Below, in pieces: positions 27,270 through 35,284 of a DNA stretch of 64,000 nucleotides. Under the pieces are notes generated by a model. It worked only from the letters and a program-made list of their open reading frames with translations, was not told the origin of the DNA and made no database searches. The DNA is from Methylobacterium phyllostachyos (GTDB lineage Bacteria > Pseudomonadota > Alphaproteobacteria > Rhizobiales > Beijerinckiaceae), in NCBI RefSeq assembly GCF_900103445.1, contig NZ_FNHS01000005.1, forward strand, positions 186,001-250,000. Direction: 5' to 3'. Positions within the stretch are counted from its first letter, which is position 1; each line of letters begins with the position of its first letter. The translations under genes and the position numbers were made by a program.

Positions 27270-28145
27270 GTGAGCACGCGCATCGAGCTGACAGCAGCGG
27301 ACGGCACCACGGCCACGCTCGCCACAAACGGCGCCGAGCCGGTCTCCTGGCGGGTCAAGGGGGCCGAGTACCTCTGGAGCGGCGACCCGGCCCATTGGAA
27401 CCGTCATGCCCCCTGGCTCTTCCCGGTGGTCGGCGCCTCGGCGGGCGGGCGGGTAAAGGTTGGGTCCGAAAGCTACCCGATGGGCCAGCACGGCTTCGCC
27501 CGGGACCTGCCCTTCACGGTGGTGGAGCAGAGCGCCGAGGCGGTGACCCTGCGCCTCACCGACGGGCCCGAGACCCGGGCGCATTACCCCTTCACCTTCC
27601 AGCTCGACGTCACCGCCCGGGTGCGCCCGGCGGGCCTCGACTTCGACGTGACCGTGACCAATCCGGGCGACACGCCCCTGCCCTACGCGCTCGGGTTCCA
27701 CCCGGCCTTCCCGTGGCCCTTCGCGGGCGGCGCGCGGGCGAAGGAGGGCGGTTACGCGGTCGTCTTCGACCATCCCGAGCGGCCCTTCGCCCCGCAGGTC
27801 GGCCCCGGCGGTCTGCTGCTGCGCGCCGAGCAGCCGATCCCGCTCTCCGGCGACACCCTGCCCCTCGACCCGGCGATCTTCACCGAGGCCTTCGTGTTCC
27901 GGAACGCGGGCAGCCGTTCGATGCGCTTCACCGGGCCCGGCAAGACGATCCGCATGGAGATGGCGGATTTCCCGCATCTCGCCGTCTGGACGAAACCCAC
28001 GGCGCCGTTCCTCTCGCTCGAATGCTGGACCGGCTACGCCGACTGGGCCGATTTTTCCGGTGACCTGACCGAGCGGGATTCGCAGCGCCTGCTCCCGCCG
28101 GGGGCGGAGGCGCGCCACGGTGTCCGCCTGACCCTGGAAGGCTGA
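27270..28145 (+). CDS. Aldose 1-epimerase family protein (LacX-like)
   Basis: A 291-residue beta-sandwich enzyme expected to interconvert sugar anomers in the cytoplasm. The fold-level features are LATNGAEPVSWRVKGAEYLW near the N-terminus, HAPWLFPVVGASAGGRV and the His-containing GQHGFARDLPFTV. LGFHPAFPWPF (second His) and the C-terminal Glu region FLSLECWTGYADW complete the set. These match the LacX subgroup, whose natural sugar is mostly unknown. It starts with GTG in a good context (GGGAGACGACC upstream) and ends 2 bases before the hemD start codon, so it is probably co-transcribed with it. Confidence 0.9.
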   Translation: MSTRIELTAADGTTATLATNGAEPVSWRVKGAEYLWSGDPAHWNRHAPWLFPVVGASAGGRVKVGSESYPMGQHGFARDLPFTVVEQSAEAVTLRLTDGPETRAHYPFTFQLDVTARVRPAGLDFDVTVTNPGDTPLPYALGFHPAFPWPFAGGARAKEGGYAVVFDHPERPFAPQVGPGGLLLRAEQPIPLSGDTLPLDPAIFTEAFVFRNAGSRSMRFTGPGKTIRMEMADFPHLAVWTKPTAPFLSLECWTGYADWADFSGDLTERDSQRLLPPGAEARHGVRLTLEG

Positions 28146-28147
28146 CG

Positions 28148-31100
28148 TTGCGCGTCTGGGTGGCGCGGCCGGAGCCCGGCGCGACGCGCACCGGCGCGGC
28201 GCTGGCGGCGCTCGGCCACGCGCCGCTGGTGGCGCCGGTCCTCGCGGTGCGCCCAACCGGCGCGCGCCCGCCCGGCGGTCCGTTCGACGCGCTGCTGCTC
28301 ACCAGCGCCAACGCGGTGCCGGCCCTGCGGCACATCCCGGCCCTACCGGTCTTCGCGGTCGGCGCCCGCACGGCCGCCCTGGCGACGGAGGCGGGGCTCG
28401 GGCCGGTCCACGAGGGGCCGGGCGATGCGGCCGGTCTCGCCGCCCTCGTGCGTGGATTCCTGCCGCCTGGGGCGCGCCTCCTCCACGCGGCCGGGGCCGA
28501 GCGCAAGCCCGAGCCCGCGGCGACGCTGACGGCGGCCGGTTTCCAGGTCACGACCTGCGTGGCCTACGCGGCGGAGGCCCTGCCGACCCTGCCCGGTCCG
28601 GTCGATCGTGCGCTCGCCGACGGAAACCTCGACGCCGTCCTGCATTACTCCCGTCGCAGCGCCGCAATCGCCCTCGCGCTGGCGGAAGACATCGGCCACG
28701 GCGGAGCTTTCCGCCGCCTGAGGCATTACTGCCTGTCGGCGGATGTCGCCGCACCCCTGGAAGCGGCGGGTGTTCCGGTCCATTTCGTCGCGGCGCGTCC
28801 GCGGGAAGCGGACCTGCTGGACGCCCTTGCGCCTCCGCCCGGCCCGGCGTGCGGTGACAGGGAGGCCGGGCCGCCGCATCTCGCCCTCGCGCCCGGGGCC
28901 GCGGCGGTGCTAGGGGGGCGCGGCGACGCCGAAGAGTTGGAGGACTTGCCCGTGACGCCACCACCCAGCGACGCCGACAAGTCCGGATCCGGCGGCCGCA
29001 AGCCCGATTCCGCGCCCGCCAAGGCCGGGCAGCTGAATCCGTCCGGAGCCGAGGCCCGGCCCGGTGCGTCCGCGGGCGGCGCGACCGGAGGCGTGAAGCC
29101 GGGCCCGTCCGGACCGGCCGCGAGCGGTCCCCAGCCCGTCGGTGCGCCGCCCAAGCCGGCGACCGAGCCGGTCGTCGCCGCCAAGCCTGGGACGAACGAC
29201 GCCAAGCCATCCTCTGGGCCCTCATCCGGTCCGGCCGCGCAGCCGAGTGCCGCCAAGCCCGATGCCTTGAAGGCCGAAGCTGTCGGGACGGTCCCGCCCA
29301 AGGATGCGTCCGGCAAGCCCGAGGCCGGCAAGCCTGAAACAGCCAAGTCGGATCCGCCGAAACCGGGATCCGCCCCGGCGGCGGACGCCGCGAAGATGGC
29401 GGCCGCATCCGCCTCACCCACGGCCCCGACCGCCTCGGCGACGGGCGCCGCGGCCGGGAAGCCGGATGCCGCGCGGGCCGAGCCGCCGAAGCCCGGCCAG
29501 CCGGGCGCGGGTCCGCAATCGGGTGCCGGGCCGCAGGGCGGTCCGCGTCCGGGCGGATCCCCCACGGGCGCCGCGGGCGCGGTGAGCGCCGGTACGGTCA
29601 CGTCCGGGCCGATCCTCGACATGAAGGCCAAGCGCATCCCTGATCCGCCCACCGGCAAGGAGCCGGGCCAAGGGGCGCAGGCGCGCAGCCAGACGGGCGG
29701 CAAGGAGCCGCCGAAGGATCCTCCCAAGGAAACCGCGAGGGGGCCGATTCCGGGCGTCGCCGCCGGCACGACCGCCGCCGCGCCGGCGTCCCGGGCGCGG
29801 GCCGGCTTCGGCTCCCTGGCGGCTGCGGGCTTGCTCGGCGGCGTGATCGGCGCGGGTCTCCTGTTCGGAGCCGAGACGGCCGGGATCGGCCCCGATCCGC
29901 GCCTGAACGCGCTCGATCAAAAACTCTCCGGGCAGATCGCGGCCCTGAGCGGTCGTCTCGACGGGCTCGCGCCCCGGGATGCGCTGGCGGCCCTCGACAA
30001 GCGGATCGGCACGGCCGAATCCACCGCCAAGCAGGCCCTCGACAAGGCGGGAAGCGCCCCCGCGCCGGACGGCTCCGCCTCCGGGCCGGCGCCGGCCGTG
30101 CCGGCCGACCTGACGGCGCGCCTCGACAGCCTCGACCAGCGCGTGGCTGCGCTCCAGGAGGAGCCGGGCCGCGACCAGCCCGCTGAAGCCAAGCTCAACG
30201 CGGTCCAGGATAACGGCAAGCAGATCGCCGACCTCGAATCCCGCCTGAAGGCCCTGGAGGCGAAGGGGGGCGACGCGGACGCCGTCCAGAAACTCACCGC
30301 GCTGCAGAGCGAGGTGGATCAGAAGACGCAGGCGAATGCCGCGGCCGATGCGGCTTTGGGCCAGCGCCTCGATGCGCTTCAGCAGAGCCTCGATGCGCGG
30401 GTCAAGGCCGCCACCGAGGCGGTCCAGGCGGCCACGCAGGCGAGCCGCACCGCCGCCGAGGCCGGTCAGACTCAGGCCGCGGAAGCCGCCAAGGCGGTCG
30501 ACCGGCGGCTTCAGGAGCAGGCCGACAGGATCGCCGCCCTGGACAAGAGCGTGTCGCAGCGCGCCGAGACCACCACGGTCCAGGCGGCCCTGCGCGTGGT
30601 CGTCGCGGACCGTGTGGCTTCGGCCCTGGAATCCGGAACGGCCTACGCCGAGCCGCTGGCGACCCTGCGCAAGCTGGATCCTGCCACCGAGGCCCAGGCC
30701 AAGGCGCTTGCGCCCTTCGCCGACAAGGGGGCACCGACGGCGGCGCAACTTGCCGCCGACTTCCGCCCGATCGCCGAGCGGATCGCCGCCAAGCGGCAGG
30801 CACAGCAGGCCAAGGCGAAGGCCGGGAGCGGCGATTTCCGGGCGAAGCTCCTGAGCATGGCCGATGGCCTCGTGCAGGTGCGCAAGGCCGACGCGCCGGC
30901 TCCGGAGGCCGTCGACCAGCCGGAGGGTAAGGTCCAGGCGGCGCTCGATCGCGGCGATCTGACGGGGGCGGAGGCGGCCTTTGCGGCCTTGCCGGCCGAG
31001 GCCCGGGACGAGGCCGGCGACTTCGGCGCCACGCTCAAGGCCCGTGCGGAGGCCGAGGCGGCGGCGCGGACGATCATCGGAAACACCCTCCAGGCCTTGC

Positions 31101-31159
31101 CGACCGGCGCGGGCTCGGCGACGCCCGCCTCCGCTCCGGCTGCATCGCCCAGCCGCTAG
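28148..31159 (+). CDS. hemD: Uroporphyrinogen-III synthase fused in frame to mitofilin-like protein
   Basis: One open frame of 1003 codons. Residues 1 to about 235 are HemD: RVWVARPEPGATRTGAALAA, LLLTSANAVPAL, FAVGARTAALATEAGL and VLHYSRRSAAIAL. This enzyme closes the tetrapyrrole ring in heme and cobalamin synthesis. From about residue 270 there is a 280-residue Ala/Pro/Lys-rich region. A single membrane helix follows at about 553-575 (AAAGLLGGVIGAGLLFGAE), then a long coiled coil and a C-terminal mitofilin/COG4223-like part. A strong internal start (GGAGGA then GTG at 28952, in frame) could also make the second part alone as 735 residues. HemD-HemX fusions are known elsewhere. The TTG start at 28148 is 2 bases past the previous stop. 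hemY follows. Confidence 0.85.
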   Translation: MRVWVARPEPGATRTGAALAALGHAPLVAPVLAVRPTGARPPGGPFDALLLTSANAVPALRHIPALPVFAVGARTAALATEAGLGPVHEGPGDAAGLAALVRGFLPPGARLLHAAGAERKPEPAATLTAAGFQVTTCVAYAAEALPTLPGPVDRALADGNLDAVLHYSRRSAAIALALAEDIGHGGAFRRLRHYCLSADVAAPLEAAGVPVHFVAARPREADLLDALAPPPGPACGDREAGPPHLALAPGAAAVLGGRGDAEELEDLPVTPPPSDADKSGSGGRKPDSAPAKAGQLNPSGAEARPGASAGGATGGVKPGPSGPAASGPQPVGAPPKPATEPVVAAKPGTNDAKPSSGPSSGPAAQPSAAKPDALKAEAVGTVPPKDASGKPEAGKPETAKSDPPKPGSAPAADAAKMAAASASPTAPTASATGAAAGKPDAARAEPPKPGQPGAGPQSGAGPQGGPRPGGSPTGAAGAVSAGTVTSGPILDMKAKRIPDPPTGKEPGQGAQARSQTGGKEPPKDPPKETARGPIPGVAAGTTAAAPASRARAGFGSLAAAGLLGGVIGAGLLFGAETAGIGPDPRLNALDQKLSGQIAALSGRLDGLAPRDALAALDKRIGTAESTAKQALDKAGSAPAPDGSASGPAPAVPADLTARLDSLDQRVAALQEEPGRDQPAEAKLNAVQDNGKQIADLESRLKALEAKGGDADAVQKLTALQSEVDQKTQANAAADAALGQRLDALQQSLDARVKAATEAVQAATQASRTAAEAGQTQAAEAAKAVDRRLQEQADRIAALDKSVSQRAETTTVQAALRVVVADRVASALESGTAYAEPLATLRKLDPATEAQAKALAPFADKGAPTAAQLAADFRPIAERIAAKRQAQQAKAKAGSGDFRAKLLSMADGLVQVRKADAPAPEAVDQPEGKVQAALDRGDLTGAEAAFAALPAEARDEAGDFGATLKARAEAEAAARTIIGNTLQALPTGAGSATPASAPAASPSR
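28930..28954 (+). promoter_or_regulatory. Internal ribosome site for the mitofilin-like part
   Basis: GGAGGA at about 28939-28944 lies 7 bases before the GTG at 28952, which is in frame with the upstream hemD codons (codon 269). This is a better start than that of hemD itself. It suggests that two proteins, or a fusion plus a separate second protein, come from one frame. Confidence 0.55.
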
Positions 31160-31284
31160 GACCGTGACGGCATCGAGCCGCGCCCCGCGCGGCCGCAACT
31201 CCTCCGGGCGGGCGTGCAGGCGCCCCGCCCCTCCCGCACCCAGCGACCGTCGCCGCGCGGCCGTCGACAGGAGACACTGAACCC

Positions 31285-32814
31285 ATGTGGCGCGCCCTCG
31301 CCTTCCTGGCCCTGCTCGCACTCGCCGCCTTCGGGGCGGTCTGGATCGCCGACAGGCCCGGCACCGTCACCATCGTGTGGAACGGCTACCAGATCGGCAC
31401 CAGCCTCGCCGTCGCCCTCGTCGGCGTGATCGCCGCGGCCATCGTCCTGGGCCTGCTCTGGGCGATCGTGCGCGGCGTGATCGGCCTGCCCGAGGCCCTG
31501 GTCCGCGGCTCCGCCGAGCGGCGCCGGACCAAGGGCCTCTCGGCCCTGTCCCGCGGCATGGTGGCGGTGGGCTCGGGCGATCCGTTGGCGGCCCGCCGCT
31601 ATGCTGGCGATGCCGAGCGGCTGCTGGGCACCGAACCGCTGACCCTCCTGCTCAAGGCGCAGGCCGCCCAGATCTCCGGTGATCGGGACGCGGCCGAGAG
31701 CGCCTTCCAGCGCATGGTCGACGATCCCGAAACCCGGGTGCTGGGCCTGCGCGGCCTGTTCGTGGAGGCCCGCCGCCGGGAGGACGAGACCGCCGCCCGC
31801 GCCTACGCCACGGAGGCCGCCCGCCTCGCTCCGAGCGTCACCTGGGCCAACGAGGCCCTGCTGGAGGCCCAGAGCGCCGACGGCGACTGGGGCGCGGCCC
31901 TTGAGACCATCGAGCGGCGTTCGTCGCTCGGGCTGATCGACAAGGCCACTGCGCGGCGTCAGCGCGCCGTGCTGCTGACCGCGATCGCGGGCGAGCGCGA
32001 GGCCGGCGAGCCGGAGGTCGCCACCGAGCGCGCCCTCCAAGCCGTCAAGCTGGCACCGGATCTCGTCCCGGCCGCCTGCATCGCCGGGCGGCTGCTCGCC
32101 CGCCGCGGCGATTTCCGGAAGGCGGCCCGCATCGTCGAGGCGGCCTGGAAGGCCAATCCCCACCCCGACCTCGCCAAGGTCTATCTCGGCCTGCGCACCG
32201 GCGACTCGGTGCGCGACCGCCTCGCCCGGGCCGAGGTCCTGGCGAAGCTGTCGGTCTGGGATCCCGAGTCGCGGCTCGCCCTGGGCCAGGCGGCCCTCGA
32301 CGCCCGGGATTACAAGCGGGCCCGGGAGGCCGTGAAGCCGCTGCTCACCGAGCGTCCGACCGCGCGCGCCTGCCTGATGATGGCCGCCATCGAGGAGGCC
32401 GAGCACGGCACCGCCTCGGGCCAGGCCCGCGAATGGCTCGCCCGGGCCGCCCGCGCTCCGCGGGACCGGGTCTGGATCGCCGACGGCATCGCCTCCGAGG
32501 TCTGGGCTCCGGTGTCGCCGGTCAGCGGCCGTCTCGACGCCTTCACGTGGCAGGAACCGCCGAACACCATTGCGGCCCCGGTGGAGCCGGAGGCCGTCTC
32601 GGATGCCCCCGCCTCGCCCGTCCTGGTTCCGGCTGCACCGAAGGCGGCCGCCCCGGCGCCGGCGTCCGTCTCCGCCCCGGTCGTGCCCCCCGTTGCCCCG
32701 CCACCGGCTGGCGGTGCCAAGGGCTCCGGGCCGGATCCGGTCTCGGCCGGGATGGCGGCAGCCGCGCTGCCGGCCGCCAAGCCCGTGGATCGCGCGGTGC
32801 TCAAGACTGGTTGA
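31285..32814 (+). CDS. hemY: HemY-like membrane protein with TPR repeats
   Basis: A 509-residue inner-membrane protein of the HemY family, which commonly follows hemD/hemX and is thought to organise late heme synthesis; its direct activity is unclear. Two helices are seen at about residues 1-22 and 38-65. The family segment GSAERRRTKGLSALSRGMVA follows. Then come helical TPR-like repeats with LLKAQAAQISGDRDAAESAF, ALLEAQSADGDWGAALETIE and ALGQAALDARDYKRAREAVK. The last 100 residues are Ala/Pro-rich and probably unstructured. The ATG at 31285 has CAGGAGACACTGAACCC upstream. It is 125 bases after the mitofilin-like gene. Confidence 0.9.
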   Translation: MWRALAFLALLALAAFGAVWIADRPGTVTIVWNGYQIGTSLAVALVGVIAAAIVLGLLWAIVRGVIGLPEALVRGSAERRRTKGLSALSRGMVAVGSGDPLAARRYAGDAERLLGTEPLTLLLKAQAAQISGDRDAAESAFQRMVDDPETRVLGLRGLFVEARRREDETAARAYATEAARLAPSVTWANEALLEAQSADGDWGAALETIERRSSLGLIDKATARRQRAVLLTAIAGEREAGEPEVATERALQAVKLAPDLVPAACIAGRLLARRGDFRKAARIVEAAWKANPHPDLAKVYLGLRTGDSVRDRLARAEVLAKLSVWDPESRLALGQAALDARDYKRAREAVKPLLTERPTARACLMMAAIEEAEHGTASGQAREWLARAARAPRDRVWIADGIASEVWAPVSPVSGRLDAFTWQEPPNTIAAPVEPEAVSDAPASPVLVPAAPKAAAPAPASVSAPVVPPVAPPPAGGAKGSGPDPVSAGMAAAALPAAKPVDRAVLKTG

Positions 32815-33049
32815 CCACGCGTCCGTCGCGGTTTCTGCGGCGCGGCGCGGTTCGTGATATGATGTATCTCCCGGCCGCGGATCTGATCCCGCGGCGCTCG
32901 GTTCGTCCTTAGACTGGTGTTGAGCCATCGCCTTGTGGCTTGCGCCGCCGCAGATCCGAGGATCCGATCATCCGCCACCCCCTGCCCGCCACGGACACGC
33001 CGCCGGTTCGACCCGAGATGCGGCCGGCTTCGCGCCGCGCGGTGCGGCC

Positions 33050-33484
33050 GTGACGAGTCTCGATGAGGATGGCGAGCCGCGGCGTCAGGTCGGCGCGCTC
33101 CCGTTCCGGTTTGGGCGGGTCGGCAAGCCCAAGATCCTGCTGGTGACGTCCCGGGAGAGCCGGCGCTGGGTGATCCCGAAGGGCTGGCCGATGAAGGGCC
33201 GCAAGCCGTTCGAGGCTGCCGCCCGGGAAGCCTACGAGGAGGCCGGGCTGCGTGGGGTGATCGGCAAGCGGCCGATCGGGCATTATCTCTATCAGAAGCG
33301 GCTCAAAAACCTCGACGCCGTCCTATGCCAGGTGAAGGTGTTCCCGCTCCAGGTGCGCAAGCAGCTCAAGCACTTTCCCGAGGAAGATCAACGGGATCTG
33401 CGCTGGTTCTCGCCCGCGGATGCCGCCGAGGCGGTCTCCGAACCGGGCCTGGCCGCACTCATCCGGGCCGCCTGCCGTTGGTAA
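33050..33484 (+). CDS. Nudix hydrolase
   Basis: A 144-residue phosphohydrolase for nucleoside-diphosphate-linked compounds. The core is VTSRESRRWVIPKGWPMKG, followed by the Nudix box end AAAREAYEEAGL, which has the metal-binding REAYEEAGL. The box is a variant: the G and first E are closer to the REUxEE part than in the consensus, as in the KGWPMKG subgroup related to diphosphoinositol polyphosphate hydrolases. The start is uncertain. I use GTG 33050 (VTSLDEDGEPRRQVGALPFR) because it gives a normal Nudix N-terminus; the frame is open back to 32933. No strong ribosome site is visible. tRNA-Thr follows. Confidence 0.88.
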   Translation: MTSLDEDGEPRRQVGALPFRFGRVGKPKILLVTSRESRRWVIPKGWPMKGRKPFEAAAREAYEEAGLRGVIGKRPIGHYLYQKRLKNLDAVLCQVKVFPLQVRKQLKHFPEEDQRDLRWFSPADAAEAVSEPGLAALIRAACRW

Positions 33485-33578
33485 AACGTTGGGATGCGGC
33501 GTTGCCAACGTGGCAGCGATCCGCTATGGCCCCACTCGGCCGGACGGACACGCCCCCGCGGGGGCGCCCCGGTCACCG

Positions 33579-33653
33579 GCTGCGGTAGCTCAGTGGTAGA
33601 GCACTTCATTGGTAATGAAGAGGTCGAGAGTTCAATCCTCTCTCGCAGCACCA
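33579..33653 (+). tRNA. tRNA-Thr (anticodon GGT)
   Basis: The acceptor stem GCTGCGG pairs with TCGCAGC with one G-T pair, followed by discriminator A and an encoded CCA (33651-33653). The D-arm is GCTCAGTGGTAGAGC. The anticodon arm CTTCATTGGTAATGAAG has loop TTGGTAA and anticodon GGT. The T-arm GAGAGTTCAATCCTCTC is complete. It stands alone after the Nudix gene. Confidence 0.97.
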
Positions 33654-33832
33654 TACATCCCAAGCTTTTAGCGCTGTAATCGAGACTGGCTCAAAGGTTC
33701 GAACGAACCTGTGGTGCGTCCGTGCCTGTGCTCGGGCGTGAGCCTGCCGGCGCGTCCGCGGTAGCCGCACGCGGAGGCCCCTGGATGACGCCGGAATCCC
33801 GGACGCCCGTTTCTCCCTGAGCTTCACAGCGA

Positions 33833-33861
33833 GAAGGCCCCGGTGACGAACCGAGGCCTTC
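33833..33861. terminator. Hairpin, probable terminator
   Basis: GAAGGCC (33833-33839) and GGCCTTC (33855-33861) enclose a loop that itself contains CCGGT/ACCG pairing. It lies 42 bases past the stop of the minus-strand small secreted protein gene and may end that transcript. Confidence 0.6.
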
Positions 33862-33903
33862 AGAACTCCAGGACGCGGTGGCTCGAGGGGTTGGCTGCGG
33901 CGC

Positions 33904-34155
33904 TCAGTACGAGCGCGAGGTCGTCGTCGTGGTCGCCGGGCCCGTGGAGGTCGGCACCGTGTTGGTCGTCGTCGCCCGGTTGGCGCGGTGATGGCCGATG
34001 GCGCAGCCGGCCGCGGCACCCGCCACGCCGTGACCGACCATGTGGCCGGCAAGGCCGCCGACGACGGCACCCTTCAGGCAGCCCTTGGCCTCCGCCTGGC
34101 CGACGCCCGCAAGGGCCGTGAGAGCGAGGACGGAAGCGATCGTCAGAGCACGCAT
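33904..34155 (-). CDS. Small secreted glycine-zipper protein
   Basis: An 83-residue protein with a clear signal peptide (MRALTIASVLALTALAGVGQ, cut near AEA-KG). Next is a hydrophobic Gly-rich stretch (GAVVGGLAGHMVGHGVAGAA) like a glycine zipper, then a Thr-rich tail (TTTTTSRSY). Such small 17-kDa-antigen-like proteins sit in the periplasm or outer membrane; no defined role is known. ATG 34155 has GGGAGAAACGCC upstream. It stands alone, with the terminator-like hairpin downstream. Confidence 0.82.
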   Translation of the reverse strand: MRALTIASVLALTALAGVGQAEAKGCLKGAVVGGLAGHMVGHGVAGAAAGCAIGHHRANRATTTNTVPTSTGPATTTTTSRSY

Positions 34156-34243
34156 GGCGTTTCTCCCAGGATTGGAATGCGCTCTGAAACGTCGTTCGCC
34201 CGCACGGCGTTCCGCATCCGCCGTCGGGCGCACGTCCGCGGAC

Positions 34244-35284
34244 TCAATAGGCGGGGACGATCCGCTGATCCGGCAGCGGCGCGCGCATGGTGAAATGCAG
34301 GCCGACGGGCTCGTAGGCGAAGGCGATGTCCGCCTCGCACTGGAGCTTCAGCACGCGCTGGAGCAGGGTCGAGCCGAAGCCCTTTCGGGTCGGCGGTTCC
34401 ACCACCGGGCCGCCGCGCTCAGTCCAGTCGAGGGACAGCACCTGCCGGTCGGCCTCCTGCTCGACGCTCCAGCGGATCTCGATCCGGCCCTCGGGAACCG
34501 ACAGGGCCCCGTGCTTGGCGGCGTTCGTCGTCAATTCGTGGATCGCCATCCCGGTCGGGACCGCCAGGTCGCCGACGAGATCGACCCGCGGCCCTACGAG
34601 CGTGATCCGGGAGCCCTCGGTGTCGTTGTAGGGCCCGAGTTCGGCCACCAGCATGTCGCGCAGGGGCGCCTGCTGCCAGTAATCCTCGGTCAGCAGGTTG
34701 TGCGTCTTCGCGAGCGAGATCACCCGCGCCGAGAACGCGGCGTAGAAGGCATCGACGGTCGTCGCCGAACGGGCCGAGGCTCCGAGCAGCGCCTGCACGG
34801 TCGCCAGCGTGTTCTTCACCCGGTGGTGCAACTCGCGGATCAAGAGCGTCTGCCGCTCCGCCGTGCGCTCACGCTCCGCGAGGTAGAGCCGCGCCTGATG
34901 CTGCCGCCGCATGGCGCGCAGGCCCGCGCGCGCCGCCGTGACCAGGGTCGCCGGGTGAAACGGCCGCTCGAGGACGCTGACATTGCCCAGCATGTCGGTG
35001 AGGGCGCCGCGCGGCTGCGCGTTGCGCTGCGTCAGCAGGATGAACGGGAAGTCGGACCAGGGCGGCTGCCGGGCGATCCAATCCGCCAGCGCCTGCCGGT
35101 TCGAGGAGGACAGCGCCTCTTCAGTCAGGATCGCGCACCCCGCCGTGTCGAGGCGCGCCACCAGCGCGTCGAGCGATCCGCAGATCTCCGTGGCGATCTG
35201 CTCCTCGGCCAGGATGGTCGCGGCGACGGCGCTGTCGCGTCCGAGCGGTGCGAAGATCAGGGTCGGCCGTTCCGCCTCAGGCAT
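34244..35284 (-). CDS. HWE/HisKA_2 histidine kinase with degenerate receiver domain
   Basis: A soluble 346-residue kinase. Residues 1 to about 120 have a receiver-like fold (TLIFAPLGRDSAVAATILAE, FPFILLTQRNAQ) but lack the phosphorylated Asp and the acidic pocket. Residues 140-200 hold the dimerisation/phospho-acceptor part ELHHRVKNTLATVQALLGAS (His153/154). The ATPase part has MAIHELTTNAAKHGALS and ends with GFGSTLLQRVLKLQ, as usual for the HWE/HisKA_2 group. The gene overlaps the end of the KaiC-like gene by 8 bases, so the two are translated together and probably act together. No membrane helix; the signal must be cytoplasmic. Confidence 0.9.
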   Translation of the reverse strand: MPEAERPTLIFAPLGRDSAVAATILAEEQIATEICGSLDALVARLDTAGCAILTEEALSSSNRQALADWIARQPPWSDFPFILLTQRNAQPRGALTDMLGNVSVLERPFHPATLVTAARAGLRAMRRQHQARLYLAERERTAERQTLLIRELHHRVKNTLATVQALLGASARSATTVDAFYAAFSARVISLAKTHNLLTEDYWQQAPLRDMLVAELGPYNDTEGSRITLVGPRVDLVGDLAVPTGMAIHELTTNAAKHGALSVPEGRIEIRWSVEQEADRQVLSLDWTERGGPVVEPPTRKGFGSTLLQRVLKLQCEADIAFAYEPVGLHFTMRAPLPDQRIVPAY

